NCBI GenBank assembly: GCA_028023455.1
Contig: JAQFVV010006273.1
Coordinates: forward strand, 1,550,001-1,614,000
Direction of reading: 5' to 3'
Origin: Epiperipatus broadwayi
Taxonomy: Eukaryota; Onychophora; Udeonychophora; Euonychophora; Peripatidae
Length of the DNA: 64,000 nt
Below the pieces are notes generated by a model, which worked only from the letters and a program-made list of their open reading frames with translations, had not been told where the DNA came from and made no database searches. A program made the position numbers and the translations under genes. Of this stretch, positions 11,351 through 24,956 are shown one piece after another. The stretch's first letter is position 1, and each line of letters opens with the position of its first letter.

Positions 11351-12895
11351 TATATTTGAAATTATTTAAAATTAAATGTTTGTATCAAAATTTACATTCT
11401 ATGTAAATTGGTCATTTTTTTTTCATTTACACATTTATTAACATTTAATAGTATTGAATTAAAAATTCATTAATTTTTGCTTTCAAATTTATTGACAAAG
11501 TCTATTGCATTTTCTTTGAGGAGTCCAGACATTGAATTCAGGTTAGAACTAAAAAATAGCATAATACTCATTCAAAATTGCGATTTAATTCCTAAAGAAG
11601 TATTTAAAAGCATAGTTAACCATTAATGTGAATAATATGGTTACAATTACAATTGAGAATTCTATGAAATTTGCAACTACTTTTTGGGAAATTAAAATAA
11701 TTGAGATCATAAATCACCCTATGTGGAAGTGGTAAGCACTAATCAATCACTAGTCTCAAATCCTCTAAATATATAGCTAGGCTTTGTATATGTAATAGAC
11801 ATCAATAGACATCAAATGAGGAGAGTAGGGAGAGATAGAGACTATAATGTTTAGAGAGACTTGGAAAAAGAATTGTGCACGTGGGTAGATTATACAAAGG
11901 AATCTCTTGTGATAATTTCTGTGGATGTTGCTGTTGAAAAATTGTGATAGAAGGTCCAGCCCATCACCAGTTTATCATTTGCTGAAGCTATTAAAAGAGA
12001 AATTGTGAATTAGTTATGCAACAGTGTTTGATTAATCCAACACAGCAGATTCAAAATAAGTAATGTAAAAGCAAGCAAGTTTGAGCTGCCCAATATAGTA
12101 AAATAAATTACTACACTATGGAAATCCAGGGATAACATGAGAATGTAATTGGAAGAGTGCAAAATGTAAGAGCTGTGGAATTATAAGCCATAATTAGCCA
12201 GGATATATCACATTAAAACACAAAGGTTTCAAATCAAAATTCCCAGCTAGCAAAGCCAAAAAATACGAACCCAGTATTGAAGTCAAAATAATGCTTATAA
12301 TACATATCTATAATAAACCCAAAGCAATGCAAGAAGATAGTAAAGATGGAATGTTCCAGATGCATCAGACCTTGAAGATATAGACTGACTAAAGTTGGCA
12401 AAACAGAACTAAAATTTAAAGATGTAAACTGAAAGCTCATTGTTATAATTGATCTAGTTAATATAATGATAGAGGTTAATTGTCACCAATAGCAACCACT
12501 TACAAACAAATATGGCTATTCCAATTCCAAGGTAAAAAAGGAAGTCAAAACAGCAGCAAAAAAATGCCAATATTATTTCACTAGAGATGAATTTTATGAT
12601 GACAATATAAACCAATTATGAACCACAAATACATGTACCTAAGGTCCATCATTCTATTTATTTGATATTTTGTGATGCTGTCTTAATATTTTCTGATGAA
12701 ATTTTTTTTCCAGAAATACTTTTATACCATGTCTAATTTTATTTCCAATATATTCTATTTTCTGCTATATCTTATCAATGAGATTAATAGTATTAACAGA
12801 CTCTGTCTTTTTTATAAAAATCATGTTCAAGTTCATCATAAAACATTGTTCATTCATTTCATATATTCCATACAGTGAAAGTATAATTAAACATT
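11351..12895. other. Intergenic AT-rich sequence
   Basis: Lies between the two divergent genes. There are no long open frames and no repeat I can classify. Some stretches (about 11900-12640) are less AT-rich and could be old transposon remnants, but I cannot name a family. Confidence 0.35.
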
Positions 12896-13660
12896 AGTGA
12901 TCTCTATAAATATTGTATCCAGCTTGGTGAAAAATATATTGATCAGTCTTATGATTTTGTAATTGTATTATTAAAATATTACAATCTATCATTAAATGAA
13001 ACTTTTCTAATGCCTTGATGTTACATCATCAGTGTTCAACTTTTGCTTCATACAATATAGGAAATAAAATAATTGCTTTATATATAGCTCTGTAGTTGCA
13101 GTAGTTATTTCAGTGTAATGAAGTACCCTTTTTACTTTTTAAAAGCAGCTGCTTACTGCATGTCATCATCTAACTCCACTTTCTTATAAAACTAGCAAGA
13201 TATATAAATTTGCTTGTATTCTCCAGTTGATGATAATCTGAGTTAAAAATTGCTTAAGATTTCTCAACCATTACTGGCTAATAAAGAACTAGTTTTTTGA
13301 ACATTAATTAGTCTTGCATTCAGAACATTGAGCCATCTATAAATAGTTCCAAAGATCGCAATCATAAAGATCGAAAACAATTGCAGTAAGTATATATCCT
13401 TGTTTAACACTAATTTTTACTTCAAATGTCTCTGATTTTATTAGCTGTAGTAATAACACTTCCTTTTATTTCTTCATATAAAAATTGATTGACATTCAAC
13501 TAATCTCAAACATAGCCGTAAACCTGTTGTTCATATGCTTTGACCAAATTAGTAAAAAGAATATATAAATTATTCTTTTGTATCATAGACCTAAAAAAGA
13601 ATATATAAATTATTCTTTTGTATCATAGACCTCCTAATATGTAAAATATAAATATCTAAA
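12896..13660 (-). mobile_element. Decayed LINE: end of reverse transcriptase and connecting domain
   Basis: On the minus strand a broken reading gives ISVKQGYILTAIVFDLYDCD, which resembles the GVKQGCVLAPTLF block of LINE reverse transcriptases. Further on it gives YKAIILFPILYEAKVEH and NIKALEKFHL, which resemble the post-RT segment YRAVVLPTLLYGAETW...HIKALEKFH. There are many stops and frameshifts. The family is not the same as the three RTE-like copies elsewhere in the window. Confidence 0.55.
13553..13632. repeat. Tandem duplication, 40-bp unit
   Basis: AGAATATATAAATTATTCTT and the following TTGTATCATAGACCT occur twice with a 40-bp period. Confidence 0.92.
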
Positions 13661-15708
13661 TAGTTTTTACCAAAATGAAAGTTGAACAGCGGACAGGTTT
13701 TCTATATGTATTGATAAGTGGTAGCACAACTTAATGACTGTGAGTTTAATAGTGATGTATCCATTAAAATAGCAACTATATTAAAAAAATGTGTTATTGA
13801 AGGACAATATTCTGTTTCTACTATGATAAATACTTATCACATCAAACGCTAGCATCATTGATGTGATGATGAAAAAATTGAAGATGTTTATATATGACAA
13901 ATAATTTTCAGATATATTTTGTTGGTTTTGAGGGACTTGTAAAGTTATAGAAACTGTTTTAATTTCAATGGAAGTTTTTTTTATAAACATGTTTGTTTAA
14001 GATTCATATTTTGATAACTATTTATATTCAAAGAATTTTTAAACAGATTGTAATAATAATAATCTCTGCTCTATATATTAGTCATAGTCTGGCCATGCCT
14101 GAAGGTTTTCATAATATTGCTATTACCATATGTATATTTTAATGTATTAAAACAATTCTATTTATTGATTGGTGTTTTAAAAAAATGTTCTGGTTTCAAT
14201 ATGAGCATTTATGGATGAATCATCATTCTAAATCCGAAGGAAAAAAATGATAAAGGTTTTGCAGTGACTATAAAATATTTCATCATTACAACTATATTAT
14301 GAGGTGCTTTTTTTTTATTTTTATTATGTTTATTTGACATCTTGCAATGTTTTTAATTTCTTGTGCAGTTAAGTTTCCTTTCTGAAAGATTTTAACACCT
14401 TTTTAATTGTAGTTTTATATCTACAGCCATATTTTTGCAGTCAAAGTAATAGATCTTATATATCTAGAATATCACACTTTTCCTTGAAAGCCATTCTCAA
14501 CATCATAAAATATTAATTGTTAGGAAGCTTCTTAATATTTTTTACCTTCACATGTCTAATTCACTGAAAGTGTATCCACTTCATTATAGCTATATCCAGT
14601 AAGGTGGTAAACATTGACTGCTTTTATGATACTGTCATATATGTCTTGAACTTTTTAATTAAAAACATTACAATTAAAAGTCTAATGGTAATTATATATT
14701 TTTAAGTTTTTGCATAAGTGCGTATGTATATGGTTGTGTGAGTTTGTATGTACTGTGTCTGAATTCTAAATAATATGTTTATCAATTTGGTGGAAACAAT
14801 GATAGACTATCATTGGTGGTAAATGTTCTTTTTTGTTAATTTTTTTGCTTACAATACCTTTGCCAAGAAACTTATTGAAATAGTATAACCTGATATCTGC
14901 TTATCACTTATATATAGTTCTACTATTGGGTAACTTTATATATATTTGTATATGAAATATGCAATGAAAGAAAATTTAATACTTTAGAATTAAATTTAAA
15001 AGTACAGTATATTTTGAATGTAGTAATAATAATATTCGAAGTGTACTATATACATTAAATTTGAAAGTGTATAATTTATTACAAATAGTCATAATGCATT
15101 TGTGAAAGTTACACATACTATATATGTATTTATTTCACTGCACAACAGCTAGTTTCATAAACCAATGGAATATCCACAATCTATTGTCAATGCAATCTAG
15201 AGATAAAAGATGAAATTGTTTTGATAACTGATTGCGGATATTCTATTGGTTTATTAAGCATTGATTATTGTGCTGTGAATTATATTTGGAAACCAGTCAG
15301 CTATTAACAATTTATGATTTATTATGGCATGTATATGTAATAATGTGGAAGGCGTGCACTAAAATTGACATGGACTCTCTAGTGTGAAGAATAGTTCAAC
15401 AATATTACACATATAAATTGCTATAGTAATAATAATACATCGATATAAATTAAATAGATTCAATGTCACAGGTAGTTAAAAATTGAGAAACTTTCTCTCC
15501 CCTATGATATATAAACTGAATTTATACAAGTAATATGCTGATTTTAGGCATTAGGCAATAATTGTTGGTTTATTTAAAGAATAAGCTCTAATCCATAGGT
15601 GAACCACCTATGGTTTTAAAACAATTATTGACAGGAGAGTGCATGACAGTCTTATGAGAAATGGTTCTTTCCACAAGATTACAAAGATATAAATCACTAT
15701 ATTATTAA
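13661..15708. other. Intergenic AT-rich sequence
   Basis: No gene supported. The part at about 14340-14660 may be a further relic of a LINE but has no recognisable motif. A weak inverted repeat (about 15160-15260, CCAATGGAATATCCACAATC against a later GATTGCGGATATTCTATTGG) suggests a small old foldback. Confidence 0.35.
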
Positions 15709-15711
15709 TTA

Positions 15712-17765
15712 TCATCATCATCATCATTATCAATTTACTGCAGGATGAAGGTCTCTCCAAGTTCAATCCATCTTTTCCTATCTTTAGCTTCTCTTCTCCA
15801 CATCACCCCTGCACACTTTCTTATTTCATCCATCTATCTCACATGTGGTCTCTTTCTGGGTCTTTTACAATCTCTTGGAATCCAGTTTAAAATTTCACTT
15901 GTCCATCTGTTATCATCTCTTCTAACAATATGTCCAGCCCAACTCCAGTCTTTTAATTTTTTCAATGAGGTCAGTAACACCTGTTTGTTCTCTTACCCAT
16001 ACATTGTGTTTTCAATCTCTTCTTGTTACTCCCAACATGCATCTCTCCATACTTCTTTGAGTGGTCTGAAGTCTCTGTATTACTTTTCTATTAAGCGTTC
16101 AAGTCTCAGATCCATAAGTAAGAACTGGCAAAACACATTTATTAAAAACCTTTCTTTTCAAACACATAGCATATTTCCTTTAAGTATCAAGTTATTTCTA
16201 CCAAAAGCACTCCAACCAAGTTTAATTCTATGATTAATTTCATCCATTATATTTCCATCTGTATTAATAATCTGACCAAGGTATTTGTAACTGTTAACTT
16301 CTTCTAACTAATCATAATCTTTATTTTCATATTTTGAGAAAATCTATTAAACATTACTTTAGTCTTTTTAACATTTATCTTTAGTCCTACTTTCATCTGA
16401 TAACTCCTGCAACATTTCCCGTAGCTCTAAAGTATTATTTGCAAAAACATCTACATCATCTGCAAAATCTAAATGACTTAAATAATCTCCATTTACCTTC
16501 CCATTTTAATCCACAAAATACTTCTTGCAGCACTGCTGTAAAAAGTTTTGGAGATATGGAGTCACACTGTCTTACACCCTTTTCAATGTTGATTTTCCTA
16601 CTATCATTATGTAATCTAATTGTTGCTGTTGCATTTTTATAAATATTCTTCAAAATATGCTTTAATCACTAAAAAAATGTTTATAGAATCAAATGCCTTT
16701 TCATAATCTACAAATCCTAAGCATAATGGCAACTCATATTCATTTGTCCTTTCTATAATTTCTCTCAATACCTGGATATGATCTACTGTACTAAAACCAC
16801 TTTTAAATCCAGCTTGTTCTCTTGGTTGGTGGAAATCCAGTGTTTTCTGTAGACGAGTTGTAATTATCTTAGTAAAAATTTTGTATAAAACTGATAAAAG
16901 ACTGATAGGTCTGTAATTTCTAATATCTTCTTTATCACCTTTTTTAAATATTAATATTAATACTGCATTCTTCCAATCATCTGTTACATCTTTATCATTT
17001 AGACATTTGGTATATAACTTTGCTAAAAAAATTTCTATTTCTTCACCTGCTTCTTTTAATATATCAATTACAATTCCATCATTACCTGGAGCCTTCCCTT
17101 TCTACATAAATTTAATTGCATGTCTCACTTCCTCATTCAAAATTCTGGGCAATTCGGAAGATATAATATGTATAGGAGGCACTTGTTCTTTATTACTATA
17201 TAATTCTTGATAGAAGTCTTCTACACATTTTATGATGTCATCTCTCATTTTAGTAATAATGCCATCTTTTTTTCTTATTGCAGATATAAATTTCCTACCA
17301 ATACCAAAATGTTGTTTTACACTCTTTAGACTTTTCTTCTCTTTTACAGCTTTCCTTGCTAGTTCACAATTATACTTTCTTATATCATTTGCAACTCTTT
17401 TCCGCATCATTTTACAAAATTCGAGATATTCAATCTTTTTTAATGCATCATTGTTGTATATCCTCATATTCCTTCTTTTCTTCATAAATTCCTTAGTCTC
17501 AGTAGAAATTTTACTGGTTAATTGCTGCTTTTTTCTACCAGCTATCTTTGTTGCAGTTTTTAAAAGTGTATCGCTTATTTTTCTATTAATGTCATTCAAA
17601 TCTGAATCATGTTCAAAATGTACTAATATTTGAAACCGATTTGTAAGTTCTAATTTAAATTCATTAGAATGTTTCTGAAGATTAGGAATATCAACTGTAA
17701 ATATTGTTTTTTTTAGTAATTTTTGGTTCTCTAGTTTTGCATTAACTTGTATCTTACATCTTACT
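15712..17765 (-). mobile_element. RTE-like LINE, copy 1, 5'-truncated and decayed
   Basis: Read from 17765 to 15712. The longest clean piece (17599-17102) is the linker between endonuclease and RT, with SLKSVKQHFGIGRKFISAI and PRILNEEVRHAIKFM. RT motifs follow in broken frames: KKGDKEDIRNYRPISLLSV, EQAGFKSGF, ELPLCLGFVDYEKAFDSI and FADDVDVFANN. The C-terminal domain then gives YKYLGQIINTDGNIMDEI and LKDWSWAGHIVRRDDNRWT. The 3' end is the microsatellite (GAT)n at 15709-15735, typical of RTE elements. A deletion of about 40 bp near 16660 relative to copy 3 and several stops show that it is dead. It lies between the transporter and RMND1. Confidence 0.85.
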
Positions 17766-19835
17766 GGTAGAAAAAGTGGCTAATCAAACTACAAATATGT
17801 AACCTATATAAATGGAAAGATGCCAGTTATTAAATGAACTTTATAGGTATTTAACTGGAAGCTTACTCGGTTATCCTTCAAGCTAAAAATTAATCCCACT
17901 TAAAATTATGAGGTGGTGACATAATGTTTCTAGTAGGAATGCATAACTCTATTCTCTTGTGAAAAAAAAAAAATCTTTGAAAAATGCATATTTATATATT
18001 ATAAATTATGAGTATTCAGCCAGGAATCTAATTACATAAAGCTATTTATTATGTATGCTATGTATACTTAAAATATATATAATATATAACGTGGATTTAA
18101 ACATATGTAGTAAAGGTAGCTAGTCAGGCTGCACTATTATATTTGTTCAAGTGTTTGATTCACTAATTTTAAAATAAAAATTTACAAATCTTATATATCC
18201 AATTTGCATATGTTTCTTCATCTGTCTAATGAATATAAACGAAGGGAAAAATCATTATTGGATAGACTTATTTATAATTTCAACATAAAGTATAGATAAA
18301 AATAACAAAACATTTTTTTGTTTATTAAAGATATTAGATTTATCAGAGTTATTGACCAAGAGTTAAATAAATTAAAGAATCAGTATGCTATACATAATAT
18401 ATTTATATTTTAGGATTGGTTTGCAAAGTCATGGCAAAAATCATCTTAGTGATTAAGAAGCATCTAAAACACTACAGTATTAAAGCAATTAATACTGTAT
18501 TAACTAATTAGAAAAATAATAGGTCATTTTTATATCAGTTTTGGGAATGAACTTTAATACAAGATTATAGGGATCTATGAAAAACAAACACACATATATA
18601 TATATATATTAACAAATATTGATCTATAAATTTTATATGAACAATCTCTTATCCTTATTATCTTCTACTTTGCTTTCTTTTATTTATTTGTTTTACTTAT
18701 TTTACTATTATTTTGTTACTATTGTTTATATTGATAGCAGCAATATTTTATAATGTTGATGACAGGTGATTATAATTATGTAATCATATCTAACTGCAAG
18801 GTAAAAAGCAATGATTAAACTTCTGCATATTTGTAGTTATTATATGTTAAACTTATCAAGTTCTCTTAAGAAAATTGAATTAGATGATAGAAATGTTCCA
18901 ACATAAAATTTCAAATATATAATAGTCACAATTTTATCAAGAGGTACAATGCCATTTTTATGATCATCAGGACTTGGTGTGGATTTCATAATATGTAAAA
19001 TAAATAATACTTGTTTCAATTAAAGAATTTTATATTAAAGAAATGCATTTCTTAAGAAAATTAATATTTTAGCAAAAAAAACACACATTTAAAAAGGATT
19101 GATTTTTAATTGTTATTGTTGATATTATTTATAAATCAAAAGCCATGTATTAATGTATGTGTGTTAAGTTTTTTTCAGATTCAACAATCAAAACAACAGT
19201 ATTAGGCTGTAGGTCATCATCAGTGGTTGGCATTAATTACCATTCATATAATGAAATTTTATGTATAGCATTTTTTATTTAAAGCTTCTTTCTAAACTTT
19301 AATGAGTTAATATCTTTGCTGGTTTATCATAAAAAAATATTTTGTCAAAATAAAAATTTTATATCTTTTTGTACAGTTCATTTACATATTTAATAATAAA
19401 AATAAAAACTTAAAAAGAGAATTAATAAAGAGTCTTTTTAATTAGGCATGAGTGTTTTTTTTTATTGAAGTTCAGCTGATCAAACTCAGAAAATATTGAG
19501 GTATTTACAAGTAAGTTATTTGGGAGATATATTTAAGCTGAAATAGCTTTTTTTGAAAAAGTTTGTTTAGATAAAAAAAGTAAGTGTTACAAATGGACTA
19601 AATTTTAACAAGCATTGCATGGTCTTAGTTAATATTGCTGCATATTGACCATAGGAAATGTATTAGAATATTAGAGCATACTTATCTAATATTACCCAAT
19701 TTCTAAATGTTTACAGTGATTGTATGCAAAAAAATATTTTAGTGTACTGTATTTAGATCTAATTTAAATTATTTATCTTTTTTTTTTCCAAAAAAAAAAA
19801 AAGAAATTAAATGTTCGATTTGGATTAAGTTTAAC
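17766..19835. other. Intergenic AT-rich sequence
   Basis: I find no gene, RNA gene or recognisable transposon. There are only short homopolymers and an (AT)n run near 18595-18610. Confidence 0.4.
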
Positions 19836-20646
19836 CACTAAACATCACATAATCACTATTTCTTATTCTAGCACATAACTTATTAAAACAGGCAAAACTC
19901 TCCATGCAGTAGTGCTACTAAGTGCCAACCAGAGCAATCAATGGATGCCAGAAGGCTTATGCATAAAATCCCTATCTAGTGTCCACTCATTCAATATTCC
20001 CAGATTAGTTTCTGGCTTGTGGCCTTCATCAATGAGGAGCTTTGCATCTGCAAGCACTGCACCTAGATCTTAGGATCTAATGCAACCCTCCAGTAGCCAT
20101 TTTTTATCTCTACTTAACTACAAAACTATGAGAATAAAATTGAAAACACAATAATATTTTCAATCTAAGCTTAATAGCTTATATAGTCATATGGGTCTGA
20201 ACCCAGTTTAGTACCCATACATTTTGTTGTCTTGGCTCTTTAACAACTATAAAAAATAGTGATCATGTGATGTTTAGTGGTTTAACACCAATCCTGCTTA
20301 ATAGGATAGTGGTGGCTATGGTTGTTAAAGAGCCAAAAACACCAAAATGTATGTGAACTGGGTTCAGACCCATATGACTATATAAGCTATTGAGCTTAGA
20401 TTGAAAATATTATTGTGTTTTCAATTTTATTCTCATAGTTTTGTAGTTAAGTAGAGGTAAAAGGTGGCTGCAGTGCTCTCAGATCCAAAGCTCCTTACTG
20501 ATGAAGGCCACAAGCCAGAAACTAGTCTGGAGATATTGGATGAGTAGGTACTTGATGGGGATTTTATGCACAAGCCTTCTGGCCTCAATTGATTGCTCTG
20601 GTTGGCACTGAGTAGTACTACTGCATGGAGAGTTGCCTGTTTTAGA
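19836..20646. mobile_element. Foldback family C, full copy (C3)
   Basis: A long inverted repeat. The left arm begins with the lead-in AAACATCACATAATCACTAT and then AAAACAGGCAAAACTCTCCA; the right arm ends with the complement TGGAGAGTTGCCTGTTTTA. Mirrored internal landmarks are GGATGCCAGAAGGCTTATGC, CTAGTTTCTGGCTTGTGG, CTTAGGATCTAATGCAACC (left arm only) and CATATGACTATATAAGCTA. The centre, near 20260-20320, holds a reversed copy of the lead-in motif (GATCATGTGATGTTTAGTGG), so the element looks like an inverted dimer. There is no coding capacity. It is used here as the reference for the other C copies. Confidence 0.88.
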
Positions 20647-21907
20647 TTAAGTTTAATGAGTAAAAGATTTAAGTATTATATGTATGGGATTTCTTCAACT
20701 TTGGCCAGAAGATTTTTGTGGGATTCCCAAAATGTGATTTGCCTCAAATGTATGATTCAAATTACTCAAGAACTCTTTATTAACATAACATAACTTGCAA
20801 ACAGCATTCATTTTGAATTCAAATCTTGCAGTATGATATGTTTTTGTTTGTACATCATGGTTCGAAAGATTAATAAACATTTTACATTTATTTGATAATT
20901 AGAAACTTTTTGAAAAGAATTGAGTTTTATAACTGACCAAGAATGCATTTTTTTTTATTGGATAATTTGAAACATTAAGAATTAAATCATTCATTCATCC
21001 AACTGTAAACTATAGAATAGTCATTAAAAACATACTTGTAGGTTTAAAATGTTTGCTACCTGATTATGGCTGTAAATATAAACTCTTGTTTTCATATATT
21101 TAGTGAGCATGAAAACCATTATAATTAATAAATCTCTTAGTTTTCAGGAATAGTATAGGTTTGCCTTCTGATTTACTTAATAAAAATCAAGTTAAAATAT
21201 CATATTATGGACTATTATAAGCCAACAAACCTACTAGAATAATATTGATTTTTACTTTTGGAATCTGACAAAGAAAACAAAAACATCTGTGACAAGTTTC
21301 TCTTTGGATAAACTAATTGGGATTCTCAGAAAAGATATTGAGTTAGAGTGAGTAAATAGTTTTTTTTCTGTTTTTAATTCTGTATTTAAAATGGTTGCAG
21401 TTTTGAAAATCATTTACAGTAGAAATTTCAGCTGTCATGTTGGCAATTTCATGAAATTAAAAATGATGTCAATAAATGATATAGCTTTGAGATGAGGGAG
21501 GTAGAGATCTTGTGTCAGCCTACAGTCTCCTATCAGTGATTTTACATGAAGAGTAAAGATCGATGAAGTTAGTAGATAATTCTGGAATGTTACTACTAGA
21601 TATAAAAGGCATAGACAGTTCCATATACTTTGAGGATTTACTAATGTTTTTAGTAGTGAGAGTTAAATATTCATGTTGAAGAAGAAAGTTTACTGGCAAT
21701 AAAAGGTCCCATTTAATTAAATTGAACCTCGACTTAAAAGTCAAAATGAACTAGCAGATCATTGGTGAGTTTTTGCTGCTTAGCATATAGTCTAGCCTTG
21801 AACTAATAAAATGTTATAGCAATATGATGATAATTATTTTTTAAATAATTTGTAATTAAAATAAAATTTAAGTTAATATCTGTATACAAATTTTTTTTTC
21901 TCTGTAG
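20647..21907. other. Region upstream of RMND1 coding exon 1
   Basis: AT-rich. It would contain the promoter, the first non-coding exon and a leader intron of RMND1. I can support only the 3' splice site ending at 21907 (TTTTTTTTCTCTGTAG). No other gene is visible. Confidence 0.4.
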
Positions 21908-22270
21908 ATTTCAGATACACATCTGCAAAATGAATTGAAGTAAATTTTTAATTAGATCTGATAATTAAAAAAAATGAATAACCTCATCTATAGGGCTGGT
22001 TATCAGAGTTCTAAAAGTATTAGGACATTTCAATATGTAAGGCAATTTCATTTTAATTTAAAGCATAATGCTTTTCCTTTTACAGCAAACTCTTATTTTA
22101 ATTTTATTAAAAAAGTAACTTCTAATCCAAATTTGAAATGTTTACAATTAAGATGGAACAGTCAAACATTACCTAATATTTCCACATCAAGCATTCAACA
22201 GACTGTCAGTCCACTGTCAATTCGGAGACCTGGAAGGAAAAAAGCACCAGCTGAATCACTTCCGGGACAG
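21908..22270 (+). CDS. RMND1: RMND1 homologue, first coding exon (5' UTR 21908-21973, CDS from 21974)
   Basis: A strong polypyrimidine tract and TGTAG precede 21908, so the leader is spliced. The leader holds a two-codon upstream ORF (ATG AAT TGA, 21930-21938). The main ATG at 21974 opens 99 codons. The first 60 or so residues contain no Asp or Glu but many Arg, Lys, Ser and aromatic residues (RAGYQSSKSIRTFQYVRQF), as expected for a mitochondrial targeting presequence. The segment RRPGRKKAPAESLPG precedes the DUF155 domain. The exon ends CAG/GCAAGT, a GC-type donor, in phase 0. RMND1 proteins sit in the mitochondrial inner membrane facing the matrix and support translation by mitoribosomes. 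The identification rests on the downstream exons; the leader peptide itself is not conserved. Confidence 0.85.
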
Positions 22271-24847
22271 GCAAGTATTACTCAAATAATATTTTTTTTT
22301 TATCACTTCTTTTGTGATAACTATTAGTAGATCACTATTTCTTTAATTATTGTATTTATTATGTATTATATATTTAATAATGAAATTTAAATTGTGATTA
22401 CATATTTCGAATATAGATGGACTATATATATTTTTAATGTAAAGATTTCCAAGTAAATTTAATTTTTTTTAAATAGCTAGCCTATAATGTCTTTGGAGGG
22501 AATATATTTTTCTGGAGTTCAATTTTTTTGTTTTTTAATAGTATTTATAGTTTTTTTCCTGCTTTTTACACATGAATTAATGTGCTTGTAACTAATTTTT
22601 TTACATAATTAGCAAATTCATATTTTGAAAAAAATTTTTGATTGTCATAATAACCTTAATAGTTAATAATGTTAAATATGGAAATAGTTTTAGAAAATTT
22701 ATTTCTTCAAGCTTGCTAAACTTTTTTGATTTTGAATTTTAAATGATTTTTGTTTTGCATTGTTAGCACTAAATTATTTAAGTTTATATAAAGTAAATTG
22801 ATTATTATCACATTTTTTGTAGATTAAGTGAATTCTAATTGTAGTTTTTGTTTTAATCATATCTTTAAATCCAGTGAAGTTGATAGGATTTCATTTTTGC
22901 ATAAAAAAATTTTCAAGAAACCCAATAATCAAATCCTTACTTATGGCAAAAGTATGTCTTCATTAGAGTGTTTTGTCATAATGGCAAGATACTTTCAGTA
23001 AGCAAAATATCACTGATTTCTAATTTTTATTTCCTAGATTTGCTTTGAAGCAGTTGATAGCAAAGTGCAATATTTTCATTGAACAGAACATATTCTCATT
23101 ATAGTAATTTGGATAATAAGAATAAGCAGTGAATGCTAGATAGCACTAATTATCAATATTTTTGAAAAGAGAAATAAATGAAAAGAATTACCACAATCAT
23201 AAAGGACTCTTTATTAATACAAAATAAAAAAATGTATATTTTTATTTCTTTTAAATAACATGATGAAAAGATTCTAGACAAAAAAAGATAAAATGCCCTC
23301 AATTTAATAGTATTACTTATGAATGGTTAAATTAGTATTTAGATAAGAAGCAGTGGAAATGAAAACTTATAACACAAAAAGAAAGAAAAGCAAGAGATAG
23401 ATGTATAAAAAAGTGGAAATTTTTTTAGGTTGAATGCAGTGAAATAATGCATACTCTATACATCAGGAAGTTTTATTAGAGTGAAATTTAAACATGAGGC
23501 CAAAATGAAAAGGGAGGATATTTTTGAAACATTGTACAACGGAAAAAAAAGTATTTGGGAGATAAAATAATCTAGCTAAATATTCAAGGCACTATTGATT
23601 AGCAATTACGATTGAATTGTCCGAAATTAATATAAATAATTGCACACAGGTAGAAATAAATAAATTAGTATATACTTGAATTAACATAATAATCTCAACA
23701 AACATAAGGAAACTATAGATTAGATATATTTTTTAAAAACTTATTTATTTATTTTTTAAAATTGATTTTTACAGAAAAAATATGCCCAATTTCTACCAAA
23801 AAATTCCAAGCATTCACATGACTATAATAAAAATTGAATTTATCAATGTACCAGTAGGGTAAATAATTCTACAATTGTTATTTTCTTTTGATCTTTTCCC
23901 ATAATATATTAAATCTTTTAATTATTACTAATATATTCATTTTACTTTTTCAAATAGTGAATACTTTATCAAATAATTAAGATTTTCTTTCTAAATGTAG
24001 TTTGATTTTTCCTTTTTTCATAAATACTTTTTGGAGAAATGTTAAGAGGATGTCCAATATAGTCAATTCAATCATGCACACTTGATCAGTTGTTTAAGAA
24101 GTAAGCATTGAAGTTGTTTTATTTTTTGAAAGATTATGATTAATGCTATCTAATTATCTTTTTGTCATTGTACATCCCTAAAAATGGTGTTTTTGTTTTT
24201 TTTTTTATAAATGGTGATAGATGTTTTTTTTTTTTAAATCCAAGTTTGAAAAATAGAAAAATTGAGATAACTCAACTTTAATGATATTAAAGTAAATATT
24301 CGAATTATTTATTTTCATTATATAGAAATCAAAGCTTTAGAAAAACTCCTGCATACATTAAAAAAAAAAAAAAAAATACTGCCACAATGATTTTAAATAT
24401 TGTATTTTCTTAAAAACAAAAATAATAAATTAATAAAAAAAAATAGTTATATTTATTATTGAAGAGGCCAAAAAAATATCAAATAAATGAAAAAAGAAAC
24501 TCAGTAATTAAAGAAAAATCTATTTTTAAGTTCATAGGTGAAACAATAAAACAGCTTTTAAGTAGCTTACTTGAAGGCAAAGATCTTTGTAACCTTTTCA
24601 TAAAAGAACATAAAGAAGAAAGAATTACTCTCCAGTCTTGTCAGTTGCTGAATAATGAGGGTTTGAATATTTTTCTATTATTTAGTTCTGACCAATATAT
24701 TGGATAGTTAGCTGGTTTGCCCATAGGCTAGTTACCTGACAGGAAAATCCTAAGCCTGATTAGAACCTAAAAAAACATGCTCAATTTTTATCCAACCTTG
24801 ATTTGATTAATATATTAATTATTGTTTTTTTTTATTATTATTAATAG
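22271..24847 (+). other. RMND1 intron 1 (GC-AG)
   Basis: Bounded by GCAAGT and TATTAATAG. AT-rich with long T and A runs. An 82-codon open frame at 24459-24707 has no recognisable similarity and sits in intron sequence, so it is not annotated as a gene. Confidence 0.7.
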
Positions 24848-24956
24848 GAAATGTTAAAAGTTATAGCATTTTCAACAGCTGAGGAATATAATTTGGAGCT
24901 CCTTAATAAGACTTTGATGAAGCAAAGCTTATACCAAATTACTGCAACTTCTGAAG
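24848..24956 (+). CDS. RMND1: RMND1 homologue, exon 2
   Basis: Encodes EMLKVIAFSTAEEYNLELLN and on to QITATSEG, the start of the DUF155 (Rmd1/Sif2) domain; family members share a V-x-A-F/Y-x-T-A-E-E-Y pattern here. The exon begins in phase 0 after TTAATAG and ends GAAG/GTATAT, leaving one base that completes an Asp codon with exon 3. It covers residues 100-135 of the predicted protein. Confidence 0.9.

Noticed and set aside
15745-17633. Plus-strand open frames of up to 162 codons over the RTE-like copy
   Set aside because: They are reverse-strand shadows of the LINE coding sequence; the same occurs at 40271-40792 and 62571-63699.
21520-21744. A 74-codon minus-strand frame upstream of RMND1
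   Set aside because: No recognisable domain. It could be an old repeat, but nothing supports a gene.
24459-24707. An 82-codon open frame as a gene or extra RMND1 exon
   Set aside because: Exons 1 and 2 join in phase without it, there are no suitable splice sites, and the peptide is not similar to anything I recognise.
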